Positions 1-8,760 are shown, numbered from the stretch's first letter. The stretch is 64,000 bases of DNA from Polaromonas sp. JS666 (GCF_000013865.1 NC_007948.1:4386001-4450000), one strand, 5' to 3'. The notes: generated by a model from the sequence alone, not told the origin. Program-made: numbers and translations.

Positions 1-689
1 AGTTCCGGAATCGCGGGCGAGCGCTTGGTCGAGGTCACCGCCAGGCCGCGGATCTTGCCCGCCTTGACCTGGGGCAGCGTCACGGCAAAGTCGGCCGTGA
101 ACATCATCACCTGCCCGCCGAGCAGGTCGGTCATGGCCGCTGGGCCGCTTTTGTACGGCACGTTGGTCATTTCGATGCCCGCCATGTTGGCCAGCATCTC
201 GGAGGACACCAGCTGCGAGGTGCTGGCACTGGCAAAGGTGAGATGGCCGGGCTTGGTCTTGCCCAGGGTCACCAGCTCGCGCAGCGTCTTGGCCGGCACG
301 TCGTTGTTGACCGCCACGATGAGCGGCACCGAGCCCATGTAGCCCAAAGGCGCAAAGGCCGTATCCTGGTCATAGGGCAGCTTCTTCATCAGGCTCTTGA
401 GTGCCGCGTTGGTGCTGTTGGTTCCGATCAGGATGGTGTAGCCGTCGGGAGCAGCCTTGGCGACGGCATCGGCCCCCAGCATGCCATTGACGCCAGCCTT
501 GTTCTCCACCACGATGACCTGCCCCAGCGTTTCCGACATCTTGGCCGCAAACGCGCGTCCAATCTGGTCCGTGGCGCTACCCGCGGCAAACGGCACGATA
601 GCCTTGATGGGCTTGTTCGGGTAGGCCTGGCCGAAGGCGGCGAGCGAGAAACTCGCCACCGCCAGGAAAAGAATCGACTTGCACTTCAT
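1..689 (-). CDS. Bug/TctC-family tricarboxylate-type solute receptor, C-terminus outside the window
   Basis: This is a periplasmic substrate-binding protein of the Bug family, the receptor type of tripartite tricarboxylate transporters. About 229 residues are visible and the frame runs off the left edge without a stop. It begins MKCKSILFLAVASFSLAAFG, a signal peptide, followed by the family hallmark YPNKPIKAIVPFAAGSATD and later by NVPYKSGPAAMTDLLGGQ. The ATG at 689 has a good Shine-Dalgarno sequence (AGGAGA) just upstream. It lies downstream of an AtuA-like gene pair on the same strand, so it may bind the organic acid those proteins process. The ligand cannot be read from sequence, because Bug receptors are greatly expanded in Comamonadaceae and bind varied carboxylates. 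Confidence 0.93.
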   Translation of the reverse strand, partial: MKCKSILFLAVASFSLAAFGQAYPNKPIKAIVPFAAGSATDQIGRAFAAKMSETLGQVIVVENKAGVNGMLGADAVAKAAPDGYTILIGTNSTNAALKSLMKKLPYDQDTAFAPLGYMGSVPLIVAVNNDVPAKTLRELVTLGKTKPGHLTFASASTSQLVSSEMLANMAGIEMTNVPYKSGPAAMTDLLGGQVMMFTADFAVTLPQVKAGKIRGLAVTSTKRSPAIPE

Positions 690-732
690 GTTGATGTCTC
701 CTGTTAAAAACTGTTTGTTGAATACGCCAAGC

Positions 733-1035
733 TTATTCGATGGCCAGGCCAAGGATGGCGGAACTCAGGCACTTGCCATGCGCATCCAGCGCAAGAGAGC
801 GGGTCACGCCCCCACCCAGCGCGTCGTGCAGCACAAAGTTCAAGGCCCCCAGCTGCGGCACCACGTAGCGTTCAACCTCGCCTTTGACGATGTCAGCATA
901 CAGCGCACGCACACGTTCCGCCGTCACGGCGCGCTCGATCGCAGGGAAGTCCTTGAGATCGTAGGCAATGACGGAAATGGTCGACCGGTTTCCCTTGTCT
1001 CCGGTACGGGAATGGGCAATTTCTCGCAGCAGCAT
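733..1035 (-). CDS. AtuA-like ferredoxin-fold domain protein, 100 aa
   Basis: A small protein matching the C-terminal ferredoxin-fold domain found in AtuA-type proteins. The family signature near the N-terminus, REIAHSRTGDKGNRSTISV, is present, and LGGGVTRSLALDAHGK near the end is typical. It is encoded 2 bp after the stop of the large AtuA-like gene, so the two are almost certainly co-transcribed and probably form one complex. In many bacteria both parts are a single polypeptide; here they are separate genes. The reaction is unknown. AtuA is named for acyclic terpene utilisation, but most homologues near Bug receptors have no demonstrated substrate. Confidence 0.85.
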   Translation of the reverse strand: MLLREIAHSRTGDKGNRSTISVIAYDLKDFPAIERAVTAERVRALYADIVKGEVERYVVPQLGALNFVLHDALGGGVTRSLALDAHGKCLSSAILGLAIE

Positions 1036-1037
1036 TT

Positions 1038-2375
1038 TTAAAGCTCCATCGTGGTGACAGTTGGCTGGACAAGGTCGCGCGGAACCAGCGTGGAAGCCGC
1101 GGCGATCACCTCGCGGACCGACTTGGTGACACCGCCGCCGCTGGCGGGCCCGTTGAGGTACATCGCCTCCACCTCATTGGCCACCCGCTCGGCGTCCTGC
1201 CTGGTTTCCACCCGCATGGCCACGCGGGCGCGGACTTCATAAGGCTCATAGCCGCGGGCCAGGGTTTCCCCATGAATGGCGTTCACGCCGATGAGCTCGT
1301 ACCGGCTATCGAGCGCCTGGATGCCCGAGCTCTCCAGGCGCTGCCGCAGTACATCCAGGGCCAGCCGGCCCCGCGCCTCGGCCCCCAGGCCGGCGTAGGA
1401 AATCTGCCCTTCCCCGATGAATCCGTCACGGTGTCCCACGGTCACCTTCAAGGTTGCCGGGCGCGGATGACCAGTGGCACCGTCGATCTGTACCCGGTCG
1501 GGCCCGACTTGGGTCAGCGTGACACCTGAAAAATCCGCGACCACATCCGGCTGCAGGTAGCTGGCGGGGTTTTCGACCTCATACAAGAGCTGCGCCGCGC
1601 AGGTGGCGGTGGTGACGCAGCCGCCCGAGCCCTCCACCTTGGTGATGATGGCGCGCCCGTCTTCGGATACTTCGGCCAGGGGAAAACCAAGCCTGGCCAG
1701 GTCAGGCACATCGCGGTAACCAGGATCGGCAAAATATCCGCCCGTGACCTGCCCCGCGCACTCCAGAAGGTGCCCGACCACAATGCCCCGGCCCATCATG
1801 TGCCAGTCCGACATGGACCAGCCAAACTCATGAATGAGGGGGGCGAGAAACAGGGCCGGATCGGCGACACGTCCCGTGACGACCACATCGGCGCCCAGGC
1901 GCAGCGCCCTCACCAGCGCCTCGGCACCGATGTACGCGTTCGCTGAAAGCACGGTGTCACCCAATGAGCGAAGCGGCGCACCACTCTCCATGATGGTCAG
2001 CTCGTGATCATGGAGGCGCGGCAGCACATCGTCGCCCTGGACCACCGCCACCTTCAGCCGCTGCAGCCCCAGCTCCCGCGCGATCCTGATGATTTCTTCA
2101 CCCGCCGCCTGGGGATTTGCGGCCCCCATGTTGGTGATGATCTTCACACCCTGGGCGACGCATGAAGGCAGCACCGCCTCCATGCGGTCCCGGAGCAAGG
2201 GGTCAAAGCCCAGACGGGCATCCCTGCTTCGCTCCAACTGGGCCAGCGCAATGGTGCGCTCTGCCAGGCACTCAAACACCAGATAGTCCAGGTTGCCCTT
2301 TTCGGCCAGCTCTACGGCGGGCGGAATGCGGTCCCCCGAGTAACCAGCACCGGCACCAATGCGGATGATTTTCAT
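1038..2375 (-). CDS. Acyclic terpene utilisation AtuA-like protein (DUF1446 family)
   Basis: A 445-aa protein of the DUF1446/AtuA family. The N-terminus MKIIRIGAGAGYSGDRI is the family signature, and ITNMGAANP and TGRVADPALFLAPL are conserved blocks. I prefer the ATG at 2375, which has GAAAG eight bases upstream, over an in-frame TTG at 2390. The gene heads a run with the ferredoxin-fold partner (733-1035) and the Bug receptor gene, an arrangement suggesting uptake and breakdown of a carboxylated substrate. AtuA itself acts in citronellol/geraniol degradation in Pseudomonas. No other atu genes (carboxylase subunits, acyl-CoA dehydrogenases) are adjacent here, so terpene use should not be assumed. 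Confidence 0.9.
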   Translation of the reverse strand: MKIIRIGAGAGYSGDRIPPAVELAEKGNLDYLVFECLAERTIALAQLERSRDARLGFDPLLRDRMEAVLPSCVAQGVKIITNMGAANPQAAGEEIIRIARELGLQRLKVAVVQGDDVLPRLHDHELTIMESGAPLRSLGDTVLSANAYIGAEALVRALRLGADVVVTGRVADPALFLAPLIHEFGWSMSDWHMMGRGIVVGHLLECAGQVTGGYFADPGYRDVPDLARLGFPLAEVSEDGRAIITKVEGSGGCVTTATCAAQLLYEVENPASYLQPDVVADFSGVTLTQVGPDRVQIDGATGHPRPATLKVTVGHRDGFIGEGQISYAGLGAEARGRLALDVLRQRLESSGIQALDSRYELIGVNAIHGETLARGYEPYEVRARVAMRVETRQDAERVANEVEAMYLNGPASGGGVTKSVREVIAAASTLVPRDLVQPTVTTMEL

Positions 2376-2524
2376 GGAATGGTCTTTCAAAAATGTCTCT
2401 ATGTCGCAGGGCAGCGGAACCGGGCCACACCGGTCGTATCGGTCGTACAGGCCGCACCAGACGAACTATGGCCGAAGCAAAAGCCCCTGTAAATTACCGG
2501 CGTGTGAGGCTTTACCATTGGGGC

Positions 2525-2665
2525 ATGAAAACAACCTACATCCTTGGCGCCATCCTGGCCTGCAGCGTAACCGGAACCCTGGTCGGCGCCCGCTCGGCAA
2601 AAACCGCACTCCTGGTGGTATCCGCCGTGCTCTCGCTCTATGGCCTGGTTCGCCTGCTGGGTTGA
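2525..2665 (+). CDS. Possible 46-aa membrane protein
   Basis: A short frame starting at the ATG at 2525. It encodes two hydrophobic stretches (about residues 4-22 and 27-45) separated by GARSAKT, so a two-helix membrane hairpin protein is plausible. It lies alone on the plus strand between two minus-strand genes. The upstream region has only a weak ribosome binding site. I recognise no family. The evidence is the hydrophobic pattern and the fit of the open frame into the intergenic space. Confidence 0.4.
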   Translation: MKTTYILGAILACSVTGTLVGARSAKTALLVVSAVLSLYGLVRLLG

Positions 2666-2748
2666 GCGGACGGGATGGTTCTGGCCGATGAGGTTGCAGC
2701 CGGACTGAATGCCGGCGTGCGCTGCCTGCTGCCGGGCCGGCATTCAAC

Positions 2749-3912
2749 TCATTGAGCGGGATTCTGCCGCTCTCCCAAAGCGATGTCGACCATCATCTCG
2801 CGGGCCAAGGTGCCGAGTTCCTGTCGCAACGCATCGACGGACAGGGCGGCAGGCACCAGCAAGTGCGCTTCGATCTTGAAGGTCTGTTTGCCGGACACGC
2901 CGCTGCGGATGATTTCGGTATGAATGCTCTCGATGCTGATGGCGCGCTCGGCCAGTATCTTCGTCAGCTTGCTGACGATGCCGACCCGATCCTCGCCGAC
3001 CAGCTCAAGCTCAACCACGCGCAGCGAGGTGGGCACCCTGGCGCCGTCGCTCCGGGCAATGACCACCTGCAAGCCGCTGGACTCGAGTCCGCGCAGCGCG
3101 GCCGCCAGTGCGTCCGCGTTCTCGGGCGGCACCTCGAAGTGAACCGTGCCGGCAAATTCATTGGCCAGTTTTGTCATGCGGCTCGCCGCCCAGTTGGCAC
3201 CGAAACGCTCCGCCCGTTCGGCCAGCGAGCTCACGATGCCATGGCGGTCAGCCCCCACGATAGAGACGACAAGCGAGGTGGTCGTCGAGGAGACCTCCTC
3301 GGTCAACACGACCGACTTGCGGATCATGGGGGCCTTGGTGGCAAAGCCCGGATCTTGCGGGTAGGCGGGAACGGAACCCTGCATGCGGGCGTGATGAACC
3401 ACCTTGCGCAAAAGGGCCAGACCCATCGGCGCCAGAGCGCGCTCCCATAATTCGCGCGCCGTCTCGCCCTTGGCGACAAAGCACCAGTCCTGGGCGGCGA
3501 TGGCGCCCGCGTCCCACCCGTCGGCCAGGTGATAGATCGAGCCACCAGCGATCGGGTCGCCTTCCAGAATCGTCCATTCGACGGCGGCGATGCCACGATG
3601 CCGGGGCAGCAGCGAGGGGTGATAACCGACGCCGCCCAGGCGCGAACGCGCGAGCGCCTCGTCGCTCACCCGTGCGTGCGTGTGCGCGGCGATGATGAGG
3701 TCGGTGCCCTCGGCAATCGCGTTGCCCGGCACGAACCTGGGGTTCTCAAGCACATGCACCGCGACGCCGGCCGCCTGCGCAGCCAGCGCCAGCCGATCGT
3801 CCACAGCGGGAGCGACGATGCTGGTGAACTCGATGCCTTCTTCCTTGCGTAGCGCCTCAAACACCGAAGCAGCGAAAAAACGGGACCCCACCAATGCACA
3901 TTTCATTGACAC
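2749..3912 (-). CDS. Formyl-THF hydrolase-like domain fused to two C-terminal ACT domains
   Basis: A 387-aa two-part protein. Residues 1 to about 190 are a formyltransferase/formyltetrahydrofolate hydrolase N-terminal fold with the signature YHPSLLPRHRG and the downstream LADGWDAGAI holding the catalytic-type Asp. The His and Asp are kept, while the Asn of glycinamide ribonucleotide and methionyl-tRNA transformylases is replaced (GYHPS), resembling the hydrolase domain of 10-formyl-THF dehydrogenase. Residues about 205-285 and 295-380 are two ACT domains of the GcvR type (VGADRHGIVSSLAE; VGEDRVGIVSKLTKI). PurU, the known formyl-THF deformylase, has its ACT at the N-terminus, so the order here is reversed. 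A formyl-folate hydrolase controlled by an amino acid is the likeliest role, but this is inference. A class V aminotransferase gene lies upstream. Confidence 0.85.
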   Translation of the reverse strand: MSMKCALVGSRFFAASVFEALRKEEGIEFTSIVAPAVDDRLALAAQAAGVAVHVLENPRFVPGNAIAEGTDLIIAAHTHARVSDEALARSRLGGVGYHPSLLPRHRGIAAVEWTILEGDPIAGGSIYHLADGWDAGAIAAQDWCFVAKGETARELWERALAPMGLALLRKVVHHARMQGSVPAYPQDPGFATKAPMIRKSVVLTEEVSSTTTSLVVSIVGADRHGIVSSLAERAERFGANWAASRMTKLANEFAGTVHFEVPPENADALAAALRGLESSGLQVVIARSDGARVPTSLRVVELELVGEDRVGIVSKLTKILAERAISIESIHTEIIRSGVSGKQTFKIEAHLLVPAALSVDALRQELGTLAREMMVDIALGERQNPAQ

Positions 3913-3982
3913 ATCTCTTCATTCATTAAAAGGAAAAGTAAAGGAAAATTCCTGAAGGGGAAGTTCCGGCGCCGGCCGGTCT

Positions 3983-5146
3983 TCAGCCAGCCAGGGCGTC
4001 GGCAGCCACACGCTCCACCAGCCCGATCCGATCCAGCGCACCGGCCAATTGCCCCACCGTGCGATCCGACTGGTGCCACTTCTCGAGCCCGAACAGCCCG
4101 ACGCGGAAGGTCATGAAGTCAGCGCCTTCGTCACATTGCAGCGGCACACCGGCAGCCGTCTGCAGCCCCTGGGCCATGAACTTTTTGCCGGACTGGATCT
4201 CGTGGTCGGTGGTGTAGCTGACCACCACGCCGGGCGCCTTGAATCCGTCGGCGGCGACGCTGGGCAGGCCGCGGCTTTCGAACAGTGCGCGCACTTTGCC
4301 GCCCAGTGCCTCCTGCTCGGCGCGTACCTTGGCAAAACCGTAGGCTTGGGTTTCCTTCATGGCGGCGCGCAGGCGTGTGAGGGCGTCGGTAGGCAGGGTG
4401 GCGTGGTAGGCGTGGCCGCCTTTTTCATAGGTCTCCATGATCTGCAGCCACTTCTTCAAATCGCAGGCAAAGCTGGTGCTGGTGGTGCCTTCAATGGCCG
4501 CGCGGGCGCGCTCGCTGAGCATGACCATGGCGCAGCAGGGTGAACTGCTCCAGCCTTTTTGCGGCGCAGAAATCAGCACGTCCACGCCCGTGGCTTTCAT
4601 GTCGACCCACATGGCGCCCGAGGCGATGCAGTCGAGCACGAACAGGCCGCCCACGGCGTGCACAGCATCGGCCACGGCGCGCAGGTAGCTGTCGGGCAGG
4701 ATCATGCCGGAAGCGGTCTCCACATGCGGGGCAAAGACGACGGCAGGTTTTTCTTTTGCAATGGTGGCCTGCACTTCGGCGATCGGTGCGGGCGCCCAGG
4801 GCGCCTGCGCACCAGGGCCGGTTTGGTGGGCCTTGAGAACGGTGGACGAGGCAGGGATGCTTCCCATGTCAAAGATCTGCGTCCAGCGGTAGCTGAACCA
4901 GCCGTTGCGAATGACCAGCACCTGCTTGCCGGTGGCGAACTGGCGCGCCACCGCCTCCATGCCGTAGGTGCCGCTGCCAGGCACCAGCACGGCCGACGGG
5001 GCGTTGTACACCTCCTTCAGGATGCTGGAGATGTCTGTCATCACGCCCTGGAAGCTGCGCGACATGTGGTTCAGCGCGCGGTCGGTGTACACCACCGAGA
5101 ATTCAAGCAAACCATCAGGGTCGACGTTGGGCAGCAGTCCGGGCAT
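3983..5146 (-). CDS. Class V aminotransferase (alanine/serine-glyoxylate type)
   Basis: A 387-aa PLP-dependent aminotransferase of class V, fold type I. Hallmarks are VPGSGTYGMEAVARQ for phosphate binding, the Asp in LFVLDCIASGAMWVD, and the Schiff-base lysine in ISAPQKGWSSSP. The protein resembles alanine-glyoxylate and serine-pyruvate transaminases, and exact substrates cannot be assigned. I chose the ATG at 5146 (MPGLLPNVDPDG) because homologues begin there; an earlier in-frame ATG at 5194 adds 16 residues without family similarity. The gene precedes the ACT-hydrolase fusion by 70 bp on the same strand, hinting at a shared link to glycine/serine and one-carbon metabolism. Confidence 0.9.
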   Translation of the reverse strand: MPGLLPNVDPDGLLEFSVVYTDRALNHMSRSFQGVMTDISSILKEVYNAPSAVLVPGSGTYGMEAVARQFATGKQVLVIRNGWFSYRWTQIFDMGSIPASSTVLKAHQTGPGAQAPWAPAPIAEVQATIAKEKPAVVFAPHVETASGMILPDSYLRAVADAVHAVGGLFVLDCIASGAMWVDMKATGVDVLISAPQKGWSSSPCCAMVMLSERARAAIEGTTSTSFACDLKKWLQIMETYEKGGHAYHATLPTDALTRLRAAMKETQAYGFAKVRAEQEALGGKVRALFESRGLPSVAADGFKAPGVVVSYTTDHEIQSGKKFMAQGLQTAAGVPLQCDEGADFMTFRVGLFGLEKWHQSDRTVGQLAGALDRIGLVERVAADALAG

Positions 5147-5291
5147 AGGGTTTTCTCGGGGTAGTTGAAAAAAAACGACTTGGCAGCTTAGCATGCCGAG
5201 CCTTTTTCCCCCGCGGGTTTTGCGCAGCGCCGCCGGTCAGCAGCTCAAGGACGAAGTGCGAGCGAGAAAGCGAAGGATTTTCCGCAACGAC

Positions 5292-5672
5292 CTACTGGTT
5301 AAATGCCTGCTCAAAAAACCCAATAGGGTGCAGCTCGATCGCCCAGCCGACGTTTTCGCCCAAGGTGGCCGCCGGATGCAGCGAAGCCACCCGCACCGCC
5401 TCGTCCCGGTCAGCCGCCTCAATGATGAAAAAACCGCCAACCATTTCTTTGGCCTCGGCATAGGGGCCGTCGGTCACTTGAGGTTTGCCAACGCGCGGGC
5501 GCAAGGCGAAGGCGGCCTGCGGGCCCTCGAGCGAGGCGCTCACCACCAGGCGGCCAGTCTTCTTCAGCTCGGCGTCTTTGGCTGGGCACTGGCTCACCAG
5601 GGCCTCGACCTCGCCAGGGGCCAGTGCGGCGAATTTTTCGGGATTGTAGTAGGCGAGGCAGAGGTATTTCAT
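5292..5672 (-). CDS. YCII/DGPF-domain protein
   Basis: A 126-aa protein with the YCII-related (DGPF) fold: MKYLCLAYYNPEKF at the N-terminus and the signature VTDGPYAEAKEMVGGFFIIE in the middle. These small dimeric proteins often sit near ECF sigma factors or enzymes and their biochemistry is mostly unknown. The length is normal for the family. The gene stands alone, 146 bp beyond the aminotransferase start and 119 bp from the GST gene, on the same strand as both. Confidence 0.88.
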   Translation of the reverse strand: MKYLCLAYYNPEKFAALAPGEVEALVSQCPAKDAELKKTGRLVVSASLEGPQAAFALRPRVGKPQVTDGPYAEAKEMVGGFFIIEAADRDEAVRVASLHPAATLGENVGWAIELHPIGFFEQAFNQ

Positions 5673-5791
5673 GGGGAAGTCCTTTCAGATTTTGAACCTT
5701 ACACCCCTACGACGAACGACAAACCTGCATTTCGACACCCGATCCGCAAACCTTGAAAAAAAGAGTTCGCTCCCTTGCAAATGTCCGGCTC

Positions 5792-6469
5792 TCAAGCTGG
5801 CAGCGCGACAGTTATGCGCCGGGACAGCGCCGACTCGCGTTGCCGCAGAAAGGCGCGCAGAAATTCAGGGTAATCAGGACGAACCGCGTTGCGGACCGAT
5901 TCACGTTGTGCCAGCGCGCGCCGCCAGGCCTTCACCTTGGGCGTATCGGCGAAAACACCGAAATCACCGATTTCGTCGAACACGTCGAAGTACCGGAAGA
6001 CCGGGCCGAAGACCGCATCCACCATGCTGAACTGTTCGCCAGCGAAGTAGGGGCCGCTTCCCAGGGCCGCTTCGACCAGCTGGAACTTTGCGCGCAGCTC
6101 GGCGGCGCGGGCCGCCAGGGCTTCCTCACTGGGCGCGTTATAGAAGGCGCCGATGGTGTTGAGGATCGCAGAACCGAACTCCATCCAGCTGCGGTGCCGG
6201 GCACGTTGCAGGGCGCCCTCGGGGTGCAGGCGGGGTGCGGCTGTTTCGTCGAGGTATTCGCAGATGACGGCGGATTCAAAAATCGCTTCGCCGTCCACCC
6301 GCAGCACGGGCGTCTTGCCCAGCGGCGAGACCTTGAGGAACCAGTCGGGCTTGTGGGCCAGGTCAATGTCCTGCCGCTCAAAACTAATGCACTTCTCGGC
6401 CATGACAATCGCCGCGCGCTGGACATAAGGGCACAGCTTGTGGCTGATCAATGTGAGTTGGGAGGCCAT
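5792..6469 (-). CDS. Glutathione S-transferase family protein
   Basis: A 225-aa GST. The N-terminal thioredoxin-like domain has LCPYVQRAAI with Cys13 in the catalytic position, the cis-proline segment GKTPVLRVDG and the glutathione-binding ESAVICEYLDE. The C-terminal half is the alpha-helical GST domain. A Cys in a CPYVQR setting is typical of omega- or DHAR-like GSTs, which do thiol-transfer or deglutathionylation rather than conjugation; that subclass call is inference. The gene starts 9 bp after the end of the DoxX gene on the same strand, so the two are probably co-transcribed. Confidence 0.93.
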   Translation of the reverse strand: MASQLTLISHKLCPYVQRAAIVMAEKCISFERQDIDLAHKPDWFLKVSPLGKTPVLRVDGEAIFESAVICEYLDETAAPRLHPEGALQRARHRSWMEFGSAILNTIGAFYNAPSEEALAARAAELRAKFQLVEAALGSGPYFAGEQFSMVDAVFGPVFRYFDVFDEIGDFGVFADTPKVKAWRRALAQRESVRNAVRPDYPEFLRAFLRQRESALSRRITVALPA

Positions 6470-6478
6470 GGTGCTCCT

Positions 6479-6901
6479 TCACAAGGCCGGCACAAAACGC
6501 AGGCTGCGGCGCAGGGCGAAGGCGCCGTCGCCGGCGAGCCAAAGCGCCACGGAGGCCACTGTCAGGAAGACGGGGTATTCCCAGCCGCCGCCCTGGCTGG
6601 TGTGGACCCAGCCGTTACCCAAATGCACCGACGCGGCCACGGCCATGATGGGCGCCAGCGCCAGCGACACCTGGCGGGCATACAGCCCGAGCAGGATGGC
6701 CAGGCCGCCCAGCAGTTCCGCAGCGAACACGGGATAGGCCAGCACGCCGGGGAAGCCCACGCTCGCAAAAAACTGCGCCGTTCCCGGCAAGGTGAAAACC
6801 AGCCATTTCAACAAGGCGTGGGCCATCCACATCACGCCCAGGCTGATACGAAGCAGGGTCACGCCGTAAGGGGCGGTGTTGTTGGCTTCCGGTTGCAGCA
6901 T
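6479..6901 (-). CDS. DoxX family membrane protein
   Basis: A 140-aa integral membrane protein of the DoxX family with four predicted helices, for example LLRISLGVMWMAHALLKWL and AELLGGLAILLGLYARQ. DoxX-type proteins are often found near redox and thiol genes. Here the GST gene follows directly and a LysR-type regulator gene is divergent, with 99 bp between the two start codons. The ATG at 6901 (MLQPEANN) fits the family start; longer in-frame extensions upstream run into the promoter region. Confidence 0.9.
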   Translation of the reverse strand: MLQPEANNTAPYGVTLLRISLGVMWMAHALLKWLVFTLPGTAQFFASVGFPGVLAYPVFAAELLGGLAILLGLYARQVSLALAPIMAVAASVHLGNGWVHTSQGGGWEYPVFLTVASVALWLAGDGAFALRRSLRFVPAL

Positions 6902-7000
6902 TGCATTGCTCCATTGAGTTGATTGAAGAGAGATTGATGGGACTGATGGAGGTAATGTAGGATTGCAATGAAGCAATGAAAATAGGCACGAGTGCAATCC

Positions 7001-7885
7001 ATGAATGCAGCAACGCAATACAAACTCAGCGCCCCGGATATCGAGGTCGTGCTCGCGCTGGTGCGGGCCAACACCCTGGCCGAAGCCGGTGAGCGGCTCG
7101 CGGTGGACGCGTCGACGGTTTTCCGTTCGCTGCAGCGCATCGAGAAGGGTCTGGGCCAGCGTCTGTTCGAACGCTCAAGGACTGGCTACCAGCCACTGGA
7201 ACTGGCGCAGGTGCTGGCAAGCCACGGCGAGCAACTGGAGGTGCAGCTGGAGTCGGCCCGTTCTGCCGCGCAGGCCAGTCCCGAACAGGTCTCCGGCAGC
7301 GTGCGCCTGACCACCACCGATACCGTGCTGCATGGCCTGGTCGCGCCGGCGCTCAAGTTGCTGCAGTCAACCCACCCGCTGCTGGTCTACGAGTTGCACG
7401 CGGGAAACGAGTTGGCCAGCCTCACGCGGCGCGATGCCGACATTGCCGTGCGTGCTACCAAGCGGCCGCCGCAGCACCTGGTGGGCAAGCATGTCGGTCC
7501 GATCCGGGTGGCGCTGTTTGCCGCAAAAAAAGGCGGCCCCAGGGGCTTCGATGCCGACGTGGCCAGCAAAGTCGACTGGATCGCCCCGGATGACGCCTTG
7601 CCGGAGCACCCCTCAGTGGTCTGGCGCAAGAAGCATTTCCCCAAGGTGTCGCCGCGCTATCGGGTCAGCAGCATACTCACCGTCGCGGAAATGGTGGCGC
7701 AAGGCATGGGCATCGGGTTGTTGCCGCTTTTTCTTGCGCAAGGCCGGGCCGACCTGGTGGCCTTAACAGGCGCGCTGGATGAGTGTCAGACCGAACTCTG
7801 GCTGTTGACGCATACCGAATCGCGGCACCTGCGGCGGGTCTCCACGGTGTTCAGCCATCTGGCTCAACACATGGCGCTGCGCTGA
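7001..7885 (+). CDS. LysR-family transcriptional regulator
   Basis: A 294-aa LysR-type regulator. The N-terminal winged helix spans residues 1-65 (NTLAEAGERLAVDASTVFRS, then LFERSRTGYQPLELA), followed by a substrate-binding domain from about residue 90. It is transcribed divergently from the doxX-GST pair, the usual arrangement for a LysR regulator and its target. The 99-bp spacer should therefore hold its operator. An in-frame GTG at 6992 would add three residues; the ATG at 7001 is preferred. The ligand is unknown. Confidence 0.92.
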   Translation: MNAATQYKLSAPDIEVVLALVRANTLAEAGERLAVDASTVFRSLQRIEKGLGQRLFERSRTGYQPLELAQVLASHGEQLEVQLESARSAAQASPEQVSGSVRLTTTDTVLHGLVAPALKLLQSTHPLLVYELHAGNELASLTRRDADIAVRATKRPPQHLVGKHVGPIRVALFAAKKGGPRGFDADVASKVDWIAPDDALPEHPSVVWRKKHFPKVSPRYRVSSILTVAEMVAQGMGIGLLPLFLAQGRADLVALTGALDECQTELWLLTHTESRHLRRVSTVFSHLAQHMALR

Positions 7886-7938
7886 GAGCTACGCGGGCCA
7901 ATGCTGCTGCGTTTTGCCGTCAGCACCGCGTGGCCTTT

Positions 7939-8760
7939 CTAGTCGACCACCCTGGCACGCGACAAGGCACGCGAGAGCGCCGACACACTGGTGTACCCAG
8001 AGTCTTTGGCGGCCCTCTTCAGCCCCAGCCCTGACTGCACGGCGCGGTGGGCAATCGACAGGCGCACCTGGCCCAAATACTTGCCCGGCGGGTGGCCCAT
8101 GACTTCGCGAAACCGGGTGGCAAACGAGGTACGGGACATGCCGGCCTGTTTGGCCAGGGTGTCCAGGTTCCAGTCGTTTTGCGGGGCGGCGTGTATGGCC
8201 ACCAAGGCGGCAGCAATGCGCGGATCGGACAGGCCGTTGAAAAGCCCGCGCGTGCTGCGGGGGTGCGCAATCAGGTGCCGCAGCAGGCCAATCAACAGAA
8301 TGTCGCCCGCCCGGTCCAGCAGTGCCGGCTGGCCGCAACGCGGCTCCAGAAGCTCGGAAGAGATCAGCTCGATCACATGCCTCAGTGAGGCATCCGCGCC
8401 ATCCAGCGGCACCACCAGTGGCCGGGCAAATTCGCCCAGCAGCAGGGAGGCCACGGGGCCGTCGAAAAAGGCCTGAGCGCTGGTCAGCGGTTCAAATGCG
8501 TTGCCGGACAGCGGCTGCAAGGCGTGCGCGGTGTCGGCGCGGCAAATGACGATGGCGGGCGCGGGGACGGCAACCGGGTCCTGGCCGGGAACGCTCAGGC
8601 GCACTCCGCCTTGCGCCACCAGGTGCAGATACAGCAGCTGGCCTGGCGTTGCAGCCAGGCTGAGTGCCGCTGCGCCGGGCACTGGCCGCATCATCTCTAC
8701 CCGGGGCGCCAGTCCTTCGAGCAAGGCGGAGAGGCGGTCCAGTCGGACGGGAGGGATCAT
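7939..8760 (-). CDS. AraC-family transcriptional regulator with cupin-like sensor domain
   Basis: A 273-aa AraC/XylS regulator. The N-terminal half is a cupin-type sensing domain (AraC_binding_2/cupin_6 style, with VICRADTAHALQPLSGNAF). The C-terminal half has two helix-turn-helix units (LDTLAKQAGMSRTSFATRFR; then GLKRAAKDSGYTSVSALSRA). Regulators of this subtype often control oxidoreductases or stress enzymes. The peroxiredoxin-like gene is divergent, with 169 bp between the starts, and is the natural target candidate. The ATG at 8760 is supported by GGAGG-like bases and by the family N-terminus VRLDRLSALLEGLAPRVE. Confidence 0.93.
   Translation of the reverse strand: MIPPVRLDRLSALLEGLAPRVEMMRPVPGAAALSLAATPGQLLYLHLVAQGGVRLSVPGQDPVAVPAPAIVICRADTAHALQPLSGNAFEPLTSAQAFFDGPVASLLLGEFARPLVVPLDGADASLRHVIELISSELLEPRCGQPALLDRAGDILLIGLLRHLIAHPRSTRGLFNGLSDPRIAAALVAIHAAPQNDWNLDTLAKQAGMSRTSFATRFREVMGHPPGKYLGQVRLSIAHRAVQSGLGLKRAAKDSGYTSVSALSRALSRARVVD

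Noticed and set aside
5753..6922. A 389-codon open frame antisense to the GST and DoxX genes
   Set aside because: Both minus-strand genes have recognisable families; this frame spans both and shows none.
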